Origin: Entamoeba invadens IP1
Taxonomy: Eukaryota > Evosea > Mastigamoebida > Endamoebidae
Length of the DNA: 64,000 nucleotides
Direction of reading: 5' to 3'
Assembly: GCF_000330505.1 (NCBI RefSeq)
Contig: NW_004443550.1
Span: 18,664 to 82,663, forward strand
Part shown: positions 1 through 12,319 of the stretch, one piece after another
How the letters are laid out: each line of letters opens with the position of its first letter
Position numbering within the stretch: the stretch's first letter is position 1
The notes under the pieces: generated by a model
The model's input: only the letters and a program-made list of their open reading frames with translations
What the model was told of the DNA's origin: nothing
Database searches by the model: none
Program-made: the position numbers and the translations under genes

Positions 1-655
1 ATCATTGTGGAAAAGTTAAAACCAATGATAGACGTCAACAAAGTGTCAAGACTGTTCGTAGAAAATCTCATCAAATCAGTGTCAAGGTATTTTGAAAAGG
101 GAAGGTATGATATCAGAAAGGACTCCAATATAATAGGTTGCAACCTATTTGAACCCAGCAATAAAGTACCGAATGTTTCAACCAGAAGATAAAATGATAG
201 CCAAAGAGTTCATTACCAAAAAATTCGAAGAAAATATGATAGTAGAAACAACTCAACAACCAACCATTTCTGACACGTCTGAAACTGTTATTGCCTCGCA
301 TCCAACCGATCGTTTTAGCCAATATTCAACTTATGTTAATGAATATGAGACTGGACTTGAAGGTCAGTTATCTTCTTACGAAAGAACTGCTCTGACTCAT
401 GATTACAAAGAACCCTTTACCAGCTTTTGGATTAATCACAAAAAAGAATGGAGTGATTTGTCTCGTATCGCCATTAAATACTCTACTATTTTGTGTTCAA
501 GTACTCCTTCTGAGAGGTTGTTTTCATTGGCTGGTAATTATCTGCGTAACAGAAGAAACAAAATATCACCCACAAGTCTATGTTACATGGCATTTATTCA
601 CACTTTTACAAAAGATGAAAATCTTGATTCTTATTTGGAACAAAACATGGAATAA
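1..655 (+). mobile_element. hAT-family transposase remnant (C-terminal part, frameshifted)
   Basis: This is the C-terminal part of a hAT transposase. The second reading frame (from about 140) carries a block resembling the hAT Leu-Asn-Pro-x-x-Lys-Tyr segment, and at about 490-610 the conserved dimerisation domain with Ser-Ser-Thr-Pro-Ser-Glu-Arg-Leu-Phe-Ser, Arg-Arg-Asn-Lys and downstream hydrophobic residues. The upstream part is in another frame (7 to about 130), and the second frame has stops at 131-136, so the copy is frameshifted and presumably dead. The 5' part lies outside the window. The family call rests on the C-terminal dimerisation motif; the catalytic DDE core is not visible here. 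Confidence 0.8.
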
Positions 656-1794
656 ATCAAAATTCTGATTATCTCTGAATTTACCATTTATTATTATTTT
701 TTGGTTCAACTCTTTTATGTTATGTTATTATATTTTTAAAAATTTTAATAAATTAATATTTTACATTTATATTAAACAGAACATGCATTTTTAATTAAGG
801 ACTTAAATTATATTCATTTAAATAATAAATAATCAAACTTTATTTGTCTGAACAACGAAATGTTTAATTAATATAATGACTATTAATTAACAAATGACAA
901 TTATATGAATTATTTCATTTGTAATTTTAAATATTTAATATTAATGGAACAAATTATATTTTTTTCTATGTTTTGAAATTGTTTGTAGTGTTATAATTAT
1001 AATAAAATCTTATTTTAAAAACAAATATACTTAAATATAGTAAAAGTAAAAATATTGAGAATATTAGTTGTGTTTTTGACAATTGTTTAATATTATTGAT
1101 GTAATTTTAAATAATTTGAAAATATGGTTTAAATAATAATCCAAAGTTTGTTACATAATTGATAATTCTGTTGACAAAAAATAGTACAAAAACAAATAAT
1201 ACATTTTAATGTTAATATATATTTTTATATAAAAAGTTGCATTATCGTTTTTGTATATACAAAAAATGAATGAATCGGTAGAAGTTTTGTTTAATTTTTA
1301 CTTTTATTTTTTGAATAATTAAAAAAATCAAAAAATTATTAAAATAAAATGACAATGATATCATTTGATAAAAGACTTATATTGTCATAAATATTAAACT
1401 GGTTTTAAAAAAGCTAATATAAAAATATATTCAAGAAACCTTTAATAGCATTATTAAGTATTATAAATTATGATGTCAAATCATTCTTTTTATAATTTCA
1501 AAAAATAAAAGATATATATATGTTTGTATTTTGCTTTTTAATTATTTATTTTATTTAAAATATCAAAAATAGTAATTAATTATTATAAAAATTCAATCAA
1601 ACAATTCTAAAAATTGACCATTTTAAACATTGGTTTGTTGTGCATGTCTAAACACCTTTAATGATACATTTTTAAATTTGTATTACGTCTTTTAGCATAA
1701 CAGTTTATAGTGAATTGTATAAAATATCATCTTAAATTAATTTAAACAAACATTCAAATAAATTATATTTTTTAACATTCTGACTTCTATATTA
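656..1794. other. AT-rich intergenic DNA
   Basis: Very AT-rich spacer with homopolymer A and T runs. I see no coding-like reading frame, RNA gene or clear repeat. Confidence 0.6.
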
Positions 1795-1974
1795 AGTAAA
1801 ACCTCTCAAGAATGGGAAAGTGTGGTATACTTGTTCTCTCAAGAGCAGGCATTTTTATCCAATCAAACTTTAAAAACCTTTCGATAAAGAACTATATTTT
1901 AAGTTTCAATCTTAAAATGCCCTTTCTTGAAAGAACCCACTTATCAGAGGTACCGCTCTTGGGAGGTTTTACTG
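1795..1974. mobile_element. Short inverted-repeat element (MITE-like)
   Basis: A 180 bp segment whose ends are imperfect inverted repeats. The left end starts AGTAAAACCTCTCAAGAA; the reverse complement of the right end starts AGTAAAACCTCCCAAGAG. Similarity continues inward for about 60 bp with small gaps, including a shared TTCTYTCAAGA block. The right end reads ACTG followed by TA, as in Tc1/mariner elements, while the left boundary has drifted. The open frame inside (1812-2009) has no recognisable content. Probably a degenerate non-autonomous DNA transposon. Confidence 0.6.
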
Positions 1975-3659
1975 TATTAAAAATAATATTTAATAAATTA
2001 TTTTGGTAAAAAGGTAACTTTGTTATTACTTTATAAAGTTATTATTTATTATTATTTGATTTTATAATATTATAAAATTGTTTAATATTTAAATGGTAGC
2101 ATTTTAACAAAAACTATGTTATTTTAAACAATAAATGTAGAAACAACTTGGTTACACAATAAAAACAAAGAAGTTTGTTTGTTTGAATTTTAAATGTTAC
2201 AATAATGACATTAAATGTATTATTTTAAATAAAACATAATAAAAAATTTCAAACAATAAATAATAAATAATCAAATTTAATAATTATTTAGATAAATCAT
2301 TATTATTACATTGCTGAAATTAAAAATAATTTAAATAGACATTCATTTTTTAGTTTTAAATTTGATTGTAAATATCAATGAAATGTGAACGTTTTTATTT
2401 TGTTAAATTAGTAATTCTGAGTAAATTTCTTTAAACCCATAACAACTATTTTTTATTTGATAAATTTCAACTATTATCAATTAAATAACTTCGTGTTAAT
2501 TTGATTTGTATTATTATTATAATATAATTTACAGAATCAGTCTGTAACATTTATTGGGTGTTACATATTATGTTTTTGATTTCGTGTAAACGACAGATGT
2601 TTGTTTAACAAAGAAATTAATCAACTTGTGATTTTAAAGAATTGTTTTTAATATAATCGATATCTTATGTTCCAAAAAATTAGCTCACACTTTAAATTAA
2701 AAAAAAAGTGAAAACAACAACCGTTTAAATAAATACATAATAATAATTCAATGGAGGATAACTGCTTAATATCAACAATTTGACAAAAATAAGCTTACAC
2801 TTGTTTAAAATAAGTTGAAATAATCTTTTTTGTTTGTAAACACAAAACAGTTACTTACTTGTAAGTTAACATGATATTTAAATAAGATATTTATTTGGGA
2901 ATATAATAAGTAATTTAAATTCTATTATGAATTAAAATTCATTAATTTGTATTTATTTATAAACATTATTGACTATGTGAAGTCATTGAAATATATTACT
3001 TTAAATAATCATTTGACAATCATTTAAAATTTGTATTGTTTTAAATATACAAAATGTGGAATTTTTTTAAATTTAAAAAGTGCATCTTCTACTTTATTGT
3101 GCAAAAATTCCAAATATTTATATTTTATTAAAAATTGTTGAGTTAGATTTAAATAGCAAAATAAATATTCAAATTACATATTATATTTTTGTTTAACCTG
3201 TTATATATTGAAAATAAATGTATATAATTAAATGTTCATTCTATATTTATTTAATTGTTGGACTTTTACAGGTGACTTTTTTATTTTTTTGGCTTTTGAT
3301 TATATTATTTTAAACTATTCAAACAACAAAGATGTCAATATACAAACACAATTTTAAACGTATTAATTTAAAAACAGATGTATTACAATAAATATAATTC
3401 TCTATTTGTTTTTCTGTTAAATAGAACAAGTTTATTATAAACAAATTCTTGATCATTGAATATAATTTGTGAAATTTTATAACAATTTGTTTTAATTATA
3501 ATAATCACAAAACGGACATAATTTAAATGTTTAATAACACCAATATCAACATTGTTATTGAAAACTTTTGTTGATACGGGTTGGATAAAAAACACTTCTA
3601 TATTAATACAACTTTATACTGTTCTAATAGTTATTAATATTAAAACAAAGGAAGTTTAA
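1975..3659. other. AT-rich intergenic DNA
   Basis: Long AT-rich stretch without a supported gene. Only short chance frames and small hairpins are present, for example around 2551-2573. Confidence 0.55.
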
Positions 3660-3745
3660 TACTTATTACCCCTTCGAACAAAAAAGTATCAAATGGGTAT
3701 ATTCAGCATTCATAGTTAACAGTACAGTACATTTAATTATATTAA
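3660..3745. repeat. Dispersed repeat A, copy 1
   Basis: About 85 bp matching 9381-9465 in the same orientation. Both copies run from a TTACC start through a shared ATATTC-GC-TTCA block and AACAGTAC to an AT-rich TTATATTAA end. Read on the minus strand, both copies also encode a similar peptide containing Asn-Ala-Glu-Tyr, which hints at a coding relic. The family is not identified. Confidence 0.5.
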
Positions 3746-4312
3746 TATAATTGAAATCAAGAAAATCAAGTCGAAGTAATTGAAAAATGATTATGTTTTT
3801 TGTCCATCTGTAAATATATATACAAATGATGATTATTTTATGATGATTTTTATCAAGTAAAGTTGGGTTTTTAAAGTTATCTACAATAAAAATACAAATA
3901 ATGCATTTCAACTACATTGAAAATTATTATAAATAATTGCAAAAACTCTATTTAAAAACAACTTGTTATAATGGTATTATAACATTTTGATTAAAATGTT
4001 TCTTTGTAAATACTAAATTCTCATTAAAATAAACAACAATAATACAACATGTTTTTTTGTAATGTAAATACATGTAATAACACTGATTATAAATTAAATC
4101 AAAAAATAATTATTATTGCAATGAACAATTTTAACACGGAATTAAAACTTACATACTTATATCCAATATAATATAAAAATTGATTTCTTGTTGAATAGTG
4201 ATACAAATGGATAAAACACTTACAAAGATATTATTATACAAATCGATCATTTTTAATATTAAAACAAAGTTGTTATTTTTTTAGTTTGCTTATTAATAAA
4301 TTTTTAATATAA
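3746..4312. other. AT-rich intergenic DNA
   Basis: AT-rich spacer between repeat A and the palindromic block. No gene seen. Confidence 0.55.
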
Positions 4313-4650
4313 TACTGGTGATTCCGGAATCGGTTCGGGAACCGTCATGTTCCGGAATCAAAAGTTTGGGAATATTTTTTTTATGAAGTTCGGGAACTTG
4401 TGTGTTCGGGAACTTATTGGTTCGGGAACACACCAATTTTAAGTTTGGGAATCAGGATGTTCCCGAACCGAGGTTAAAAATATTCCCGAATATTTTTTGA
4501 TTCCGGAATCGGTTCGGGAATTTGATAAAAAAAATAAAATTCCCCAAATATTTTTTTATTGATTCCTGAAACTTCTGATTCGGGAATCAAAAATATTTCC
4601 CAAATGTTTCAAGAAAAGCCGATTCCGGAATCGGTTTCGACTACACTAAA
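4313..4650. repeat. Palindromic repeat block (GATTCCGGAATC / TTCGGGAAC)
   Basis: The 12-bp perfect palindrome GATTCCGGAATC occurs at 4320-4331, 4499-4510 and 4621-4632, with a near copy at 4349-4359. The first two copies continue identically into GGTTCGGGAA. Between them are many variants of TTCGGGAAC and its complement. The block is much richer in G+C than its surroundings. The right end (about 4632-4648) reads GTTTCGACTACACTA, which recalls hAT termini. This may be a non-autonomous element or the subterminal repeat zone of one. It ends about 80 bp before the stop codon of the neighbouring TMK gene. Confidence 0.6.
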
Positions 4651-4728
4651 TTAACAATCCTCATGAATCCCTAAAACATGATAAAATAAAAATATATTAC
4701 CAAAAACCAAATCAAGTTTATTAATCAA

Positions 4729-7700
4729 TTAAAATTGTTCACGAACCATTGAAACAACTTCTTCTATTTTTAGTCTTTCAAGTGGATGTTGTGACCAACA
4801 CAACACAATGATATTGTACATTTTTACATCAACATAATCTGGCTTCTCGAGACGCTTTCCTAATGAAACAAACTCGGCTATTGTCCATGGAAATTTGAAT
4901 TCAACATCACTATACGCAATTCTCCAAGCAAAGCATTCATACATAGTCATTGCAAATGAATAGATGTCAGCTGGTTTTTTATACTTTTCTTGTTTTAAAA
5001 CTTCAGGAGCCATGTAAGTTGGTGTTCCAACACCTTTAGTGAATGTCATGTTTGTCATCATCATATTAATATTTCTTGACGATCCAAAATCAGTCAATTT
5101 TGCATTCACTTTTTCTGATGCATTCAATGAAAATATTAAAGCGTTGTCTGGCTTAATATCTCTGTGTAAGATTCCATTCTCATGTAAATACATAATGCCC
5201 ATAGCAACATCTAACATGAATTTGAGTCGTTTTTTCATGTCAATTTCACTTGAAGTTTTATTATTTATCAAATCTTGTAGACTTCCAAATTGAGCAAATT
5301 CGGTGACCAAACACACTTTGTTTGGTATGAACACGGCGCCATAGAAGTGGACGATATATTCACTTCTAAATTTGTCTAACATAGAAACTTCATCTTCAAA
5401 TTCTTTTTTACTTGATTTATCATCAGAAGATTGTTTCATCTTTTTGATAGCAACTTTGTCACCTCTGAACTCCCCCAAGTAAACAACCCCAAATGAACCT
5501 TCACCAAGTTTCTTGGCTTCTATCAACTCGGTGTAGTCCAGTCGCGTCGTCATTTTTGTCACAGCACTTACTTCTATTTTTTCATCAATTTGTTTTCCTG
5601 TTTCCAAGTCGAGTGCGATGGCTACAATATTTGAATGGATATTACACGTGCAAACTGGTTTAATAAAGATCTCAAATTCACACGCTATTCCCTTTTTAAG
5701 AGTAACTAAAGTTGGCTCAGTTCGTATCAAAAATTGGTCGCAATTGTCGATAACACTGAATTGGACTTTTATTGTGTGATTGGTGTTATTTCCAACACAC
5801 AGCAGTTCACGCGTCTCTTCATTCACTTCTATCAAACTGTCTTCATTAAGTACTCCAAATGTGATTATTTGTTTATTACTCAACAAAAAGTCACCAAGAT
5901 TTTGCATGGGGACATTTGATTTCTTCATATTATAAACACAGACATTCAGCATCTTTTTCTTTTCTTTGTTGTGAAGATTAATTTGGTAACACAACACTAC
6001 TACTATTACTAGAACAAGAATTATTAATATTACAACAGCTACATTCGTCACAAATATAATATCATAGCGCATTGCAGTCTTGCAAAAAGACCCACTGTCA
6101 TCAGGTGCATGCCACCCTTTACATTTAGTACATCGATCATTTGTTGCAGCTGTGCAATATTGAATTGTAGAAGAGTGGTGACACTTATAGTCAATATTCA
6201 CATAATTGTCGGAGCACTCGGAACAATATGTCATTGAAGTGCACTTTATACAGGTTTCTAAACACTTTGAACATCGACCATTTGAGAGGAAATACCCCGT
6301 TTGACAACTGACGCACCCATTTTTGGTCTTTTTAAGACAAAATTGAGTCAATTCGTCGAATGGAAGACACAACTTTGTTTCATTTGCTATTCTGAAGTAA
6401 TTGTCTGCACACGACACACATTGTTTGTTGTCTAAACAGGAATAGCATGATGTTTCACATTGTCTACAGTCTTTTAAAATGTAGTAATACCCAACTTTAC
6501 AGATCGCACAGCCAACAGCATTTGGCATTAACATATCACACGTCTTATGTAATGAACCAACTTCTTTACATGTATGTTCACTTGTCAAATAAAATCCAGA
6601 GGGACATGAAATACACAAAGTTGTGTTGGAACAATTCACACATGAAGAATCACACTTTTCACATGTATTCTGTAAAGTCAAATAATACGTGTCTTCACAC
6701 TCTAAACACCCTTTGGTACTCATTTTCTTGCATTTAATCAAGTCAGAATATTTAAAAGATGATTGAATTAATTTGGTCGAAGTTATTAGAACACATTTAG
6801 AATCCGAAACCATATAATTTGGTAAACACTCTTTACATATCATTGTGTTGTTGGAATAAATTATTTGATAGATGCAATTGGGTATTTTAGAAGTATTTTC
6901 ACAATATATATCACTTATAGTACTTCTGTAGTAATTATCAATACATTGAATGCACTTACCTATTACATTTCGTAAACAATTAAAATTGAGTTTGGAAATA
7001 CAATTTCCGTCTGAAAGAAGTGTCTCTTTGTCACACAAAATACATTTAGAATTCAGTGAAATGATACAATTGGCTGTTGGATTTGTGACACATGCGCCTT
7101 TGACTATGTCAGTGGTTTTAGAAGAACAATTAAGGCATTCATTGATACCATAAGTAGTACATTTTTCATCTGATTTACAACTCTCGGCTTGTTGTGAATC
7201 ACTCAAATGTACCAAGTCCTTTGAACACTCAAGAATTTTAATTTTATTATTAAATGAAATGCAGACACTTGAATCAACACAGTTCATACATTCATTTTCA
7301 GTTGAAAGATACATCCCTCTTTCACATGTATAATTCGCATTATTTCTAATATAATTATACTCGTAATCAGGTCTGCCACAGACTTTGTTTTGCATCAATG
7401 TAAAATTGTCATTACAAGAAAGACACTTCTTTAAGTCCTCATATCCATTCAATAAGACATACTTACAAGTTGACTCATCAGAAGAAACATAACAATTGGA
7501 GTTGATCGCAAGTGTGTCTTGACATTCACATGAACTACTTGTTTGTGTGTTATCGCCTTCACAGTTATCAAAAGGAATGCAACTCCCGTTTCTTAGAAAA
7601 TAGTTATTGTTACATGTCAGACATTCATCTTCTTTATTTTGTATTGTACAAATGTTGTTATTTGATACACAGTTTTTAGTAGTTTTATCATAATAATTCC

Positions 7701-8877
7701 CATCAATACATAACTTACAAGTCTTACTAATCGAATCCCAAGAATAGGGAGGAGAGCATTCAACACACTCCACATTCGTGGATGTTTTTTGACATAATTT
7801 GCAGTTATCAAAGGATGAGTAACACATTTTACATTCGGAAGTTTCATTTTCAAATATAGCGCCCTTGTTTAAATTACATTGAACACAACTCCCATTAAAG
7901 AATCCAAATCCAGTCTTACATTTTGTGCATTTAGCTTTTGTTTGGTCACATTCAAAACAATTTGGTAGCGTGTCACATTTATTACATTCACCTTCACTGT
8001 CAGGGTAGTACCCATTCATACATTGAGTACAGTGTTTCTTGTCTTGAGAACAATAATAGTTTACACAATGGATGTTTGCACATAAGTCGCACGTGCCTCC
8101 TGAAGTTAAATAATAATTTGATTTACATACCTTGCATTGTCGAGTAAAATTAGACGAACAATATTGGCAATTAGAATCAAATTGGACACATTCAACACAC
8201 CCCGGCCCACTCGTTTGTCTAACGTAACCCGTTTTGCACCCAACGCAAACACCAGTCGAACTATTACATCCACCAACACAAGTCGAATCACACAAATAAC
8301 AACTCAACCCGCAATTCACCGAATTTTGGTAGTTATAAAACCCGTCCGCACATTGTGAACATTAATTATTATTATTACAAGTAGCACAAGTAGGTGTTTG
8401 GCAAGAAACTTCAGAAGTCGATGTGATGTATTGCCCATCGTTACAAGTGTGAGTACTACTACAAGATACACAAGATATGACATTATCAGTATTATATAAA
8501 CAATAACTTGGCATACACATCCCACATGATGGAGTTCCGTCCACACATTTTAAACAATGATTTTGTGTATGATCATCACAAAATTGTGTTGTTGTTGGTG
8601 CTCCTTTGAGTGTCTCGTTTTTATAAAAAGTGTCCTGTTTATTATTAAAATAGATTGTATTCTTTATTCCAAATTTTTTAAAAGTGACCACATTGGTCAA
8701 TGCACATTTAATGTTTGTTATAGTCTTGTAATTAAAGACTAATTCGCCAGTCGTTTGAGTAATAATTTCGTTGTCATTGATATTACACGTCATATCGTCT
8801 TGAACGCAGTAGACTTCGGATTGTCTTGAACATAACCGAATGCCCACTGCAAATGTTACAAAAAGAACCCAAAACAT
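4729..8877 (-). pseudogene. Transmembrane kinase (TMK), CXXC-rich, with one in-frame stop codon
   Basis: Receptor-like kinase of the Entamoeba TMK family on the plasma membrane. The ATG at 8877 begins a signal peptide (MFWVLFVTFAVG). Codon 172 is TAA (8364-8362), after four AAT codons. The same frame then stays open to 4729 and encodes the rest of the Cys-rich ectodomain with CXXC pairs, a transmembrane helix near 5985-6060 (residues about 939-965), a cytoplasmic beta-sandwich-like juxtamembrane region, and a protein kinase domain (residues about 1120-1382). Kinase motifs are intact: glycine loop GEGSFG, VAIKK lysine, HRDIKPDN, DFG, MAPEVL. No intron signal surrounds the stop, and the open part after it begins with GTG rather than ATG. 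Read literally it is a nonsense allele or pseudogene; the rest of the frame looks undecayed, so a sequencing error, a recent mutation or readthrough are alternatives. Confidence 0.85.
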
Positions 8878-9380
8878 TAAAATCTGGTTGAACTTATTTG
8901 ATATTTAGATTATAAAAAATGTAATTTCAAAAACTAACTAGGTTTATTATAAAACGTTATCTTAATCACCAATGTAGTTTTATCTATGAAATAATACACA
9001 TTTTAAGGTTTAAAAAACAGGAATCAAGTTAAAATATTTTGAAAAAAAAACTTAAAAGAGTTTTGTTTTATCTCAAGCAGAATCCCGACATTTTACAATT
9101 AAATAAAACCAAAAAAACTATAGACAACATCTTCCAACGAAATTGATGAATTTAGTTATTAAATGTTTTGAAAATATTAATTAAAAAACGTTGGTTATTT
9201 GAATTTACTTTTGCTTTAATCGATAATTTTTTGGTTGACACAATCAAGTTTTTTGTTTAATAAAAGCTCAAATCGTAAAAAAATTACAGGGAGGAAAAAA
9301 CCACTTCCGTTATTTTAACTGCTTCCTATCGATTTAATAGTTATAATCAATAACATTATAATAAAAAGTATGATTCAAAT
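8878..9380. other. AT-rich intergenic DNA
   Basis: AT-rich region upstream of the TMK start at 8877. No convincing GAAC box is visible close to that ATG. Confidence 0.5.
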
Positions 9381-9465
9381 TACCACCTCGGACAGAAAAA
9401 GTCTCCACGAGGCATATTCTGCGTTCAGGATAAACAGTACTATACATTTTATTATATTAACCAAA
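9381..9465. repeat. Dispersed repeat A, copy 2
   Basis: Second copy of the about 85 bp repeat described at 3660-3745, in the same orientation. Outside the shared block the flanks differ, so this is a discrete repeat unit and not a long segmental duplication. Confidence 0.5.
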
Positions 9466-10139
9466 CTTAAAACCCCTGTAAGTTTGGTTATTAATATTTT
9501 TGATTAAAAGTTTACACACCAACTGTAATTATATTTTTTTTCAAAAGGCATTTCAAAATCAATTACGGAAGAATACAAATTTTTTAAATTGGTAAAAAAG
9601 ATACATTTAAAGATCAAAAAAATTTAAAAATAATTTTGCTGTTTTTGGTCAGAGATTCTTTCGCTATCTTGTTAATCGAATTTAAAGTATTTTTAAAAAA
9701 ACTGTAAATAATACTTAAGTAAATTGATTTTAATAGAGTTAGTCGTAAACGTTATCCTTGGCTTTTTGGTAAATAAATATTGGAAAATATCGGGGTCATG
9801 TTGAATAATAAAAAATTGTTGTTTTAGTTTTTTCCAAATTTTTTCATTTTTTACCTAATTACCGGGTTTTAAAACAATTATTTGTGTATAAATTGATAAA
9901 AAAAGAACAACGTTTTACAACAAACTCTATTTGTAATTCTTAATATGAGAAACCAATAGAATTAATTTCGTTTTAATAGTTGGTAAATGGACATCAAATA
10001 TTAAAAAAATATAAAACAAAATAAGTTATCATGTATATCAAGTTGTTTATATAATATATGATTTAAACATTTTTATATACAAATGAATTACATTGAGTTT
10101 GTTATAAATAAAATTTAACTATCACCTCCGTTATGTCAT
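9466..10139. other. AT-rich intergenic DNA with a short dispersed repeat
   Basis: AT-rich spacer. The segment at about 9830-9915 resembles 24695-24780: both contain TTTTTCATTTTT, ACCTAATT, then CCG and TTTTAAAACA, followed by an A-rich tract and CAAC. No gene seen. Confidence 0.45.
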
Positions 10140-10512
10140 ACTCTACAATATTATCGACCTGTTGCCACGTCAAATTTGTGTCTCTATTGACTTGGTTTTT
10201 ATGGTTTGCATTGTAAAGTCTGTTGTTCTTGTGTAAAAATTTCTGGCGTGTTTATCGTCTCAGATAATGTTGTCTGGTGTAATTTCCTTCTTCTCTACAA
10301 AGTCTGTGCCTTTGATCATTTTTTGTGATTTTCTTTGCTCTAACAAAGAGTTTGAGATTTAAAATGTTTGGAAACCCAATAAAGATGTTGACTTGGTTCA
10401 AAAATTGCCTCTTCTTGTATTGACAATGTACATGCCTTATTTGTAAACATTGTAAGTCACAAATAGCTTTTTGATTTTGGCGGGCGATAGAAAATTGGTC
10501 AGATATGTTCAA
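10140..10512 (-). pseudogene. Decayed coding-like sequence, family unknown
   Basis: This stretch has a more mixed base composition than the spacers around it. The minus-strand frame from 10512 to 10252 begins MNISDQFSIARQNQKAICDL and ends at a stop; another minus frame then becomes coding-like, suggesting a frameshifted relic. I do not recognise the family. It lies just upstream of the DRG-type pseudogene, on the opposite strand. Confidence 0.25.
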
Positions 10513-10701
10513 AATAACAAATTACACTTGTGATTACACGAATAATGCATTTTATATTTATTTCTATGTATTTTATTAATTTTACTATATTTTACTATAC
10601 TATAAAAAACACTCTATACTAAAACGTATTATATTATTATACCATTTAAACCTACTATATTAAATTATATTTAAACTATAAATTAATCCAAAGAGTCTTA
10701 G

Positions 10702-11537
10702 GCCGCTGCATATGGATTTACAACATTAAAGTGCATTCCAGGTGTTTTAAATTACAATGGTTCGAAAGTCCAGTTCCTTGATCTTCCTGGTATTGAAGGA
10801 TCCAAAGATGGAAAAGGGCGATAACGACAAGTCATCTCCATAGCAAGTAAGTGTGATTGTATAATGCTTTTAATTGTGGGACGAAGTCACCTGACCTAAA
10901 GGAAAAGATTGAATATGAGTTAGAGGGCTTTGAAATTCGATTGAACAAACGGCCACCGAAGATCAAAATAGTGAATAAAACGGCGGGTTCGGTGTCATTT
11001 ACACCATCAATTCCACAGACATGTTTGATACAAGAGAAGGTCCGATTGACATTAAAAGAGTACAAAATATTGAACGCGGACGTTTATTGTGACTGCGACG
11101 TGTCAGTCCAAGATCTGATTGGTGCTATTGACCAGAGTTGTAAGTACATTCCATGCATTTATGTGGTGAATAAGATCGACCAAATGAATAAAGAAGACGT
11201 AGACAGACTAAAAACAGAACCGTATTTTGCGTGTATCTATGCAATGACTGAAGAAGGTATAGTAGCACTCAGAAAACAAAATTGGAAACAACTAAATCTA
11301 ATTAGAGCGTATACAAAAGTCCCAGAAGAATTTCCGAACTTTAAAGACGTTATTGTAATCCCAGCAAAGAAGGCAACAGTAGAGAATATTTGCTTTAAAA
11401 TTTATAAACAACTTGTAGGACAAATGATATAGGCGTTGGTGTGGGGAACTAGTGTCACTAGATCACCACAGAAAGTTAAAAAGGAACATAAACTGGACGA
11501 CAAGTATGTCCTGCAAAATATTGAAGGAGGGAAGTGA
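10702..11537 (+). pseudogene. DRG-family GTP-binding protein pseudogene
   Basis: Relic of a developmentally regulated GTP-binding protein (Obg-related GTPase with a C-terminal TGS domain). 10702-10880 reads [11 protein letters not shown] then the G3 region [14 protein letters not shown], interrupted by TAA at 10822-10824 where the family has Gly-Arg-Gln. After a frameshift near 10865-10890 the main frame (to 11432) gives the DRG insert segment FEIRLNKRPPKIKI, the G4-like VNKID, and the start of TGS. Another frameshift near 11430 gives ALVWGTSVTRSPQKV and the natural C-terminus, ending at 11537. The P-loop (G1) part is absent. 5' truncation, an internal stop and two frameshifts make it a pseudogene. 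Family identification is strong. Confidence 0.85.
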
Positions 11538-12319
11538 TGTTTTTCTGATAATTATGTTGATATAAATAGGTTTGAAGATATAAATAAGTGGATGTAGTTA
11601 ATTGTATAGTAATGTTTATCATTAAAAGAATTATCTATATATATCTTTGTTATAAAATATTTTTAAAAGTGAGATATAATAACAGACTGTTTTTTGTGGA
11701 TACAATTTTCAGCATTTTAATTTACTGAATAACTAATTTTTCAATTATAACAAATGGACATAAATTCTGTAATATTCTCTTGATCTAATAACTTTATTAG
11801 GTTAATAATGTATTATAAATGACTAAAGCTTTTATTAAGTCGAAGAAAACATAAAGCTTTGGTAAATCAAATGTCTCAAACAAAAAAATAATGGAAAAGA
11901 AATTTTATGAGGAGATAAGAACAAACAAAAAATGAACCACAAATATTTAAATTAATAATTACATTTTTAAAGATAATGATTGTTAAAATAAGACCGTCCA
12001 AATTAATAAACAGACATTTAGTTGTGGTTGAAAAAAATCACTGTTGTGACTTCAAAAATAAAAGTGATGTTTAAAATGTATATGTTGTTTAAGCGGAAAG
12101 TAAGAGAATTTAAATGTGAAACATTAGCAAATGAATGATATTATATTTGAATGTTCTCAAATTTTATAATACTTTTTTTATATGTATTGTTAAAAAAACA
12201 GTTTACTTTGATTAACAAATCCCCACACTGCGCATTAGCTTTAATGAATAACATAAATCATTGTGTTGTCTGTAAAACATAACACTTTCTCTTGAATGGG
12301 TCATATCTTTTGTGTCTAA
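11538..12319. other. AT-rich intergenic DNA
   Basis: AT-rich spacer between two pseudogenes. I see no gene. Confidence 0.55.

Noticed and set aside
1812..2009. 65-codon plus-strand open frame
   Set aside because: It lies wholly inside the short inverted-repeat element and encodes nothing recognisable.
8137..8358. Plus-strand frames across the Cys-rich part of the first TMK
   Set aside because: They are shadows; the minus strand has regular CXXC spacing and the kinase domain.
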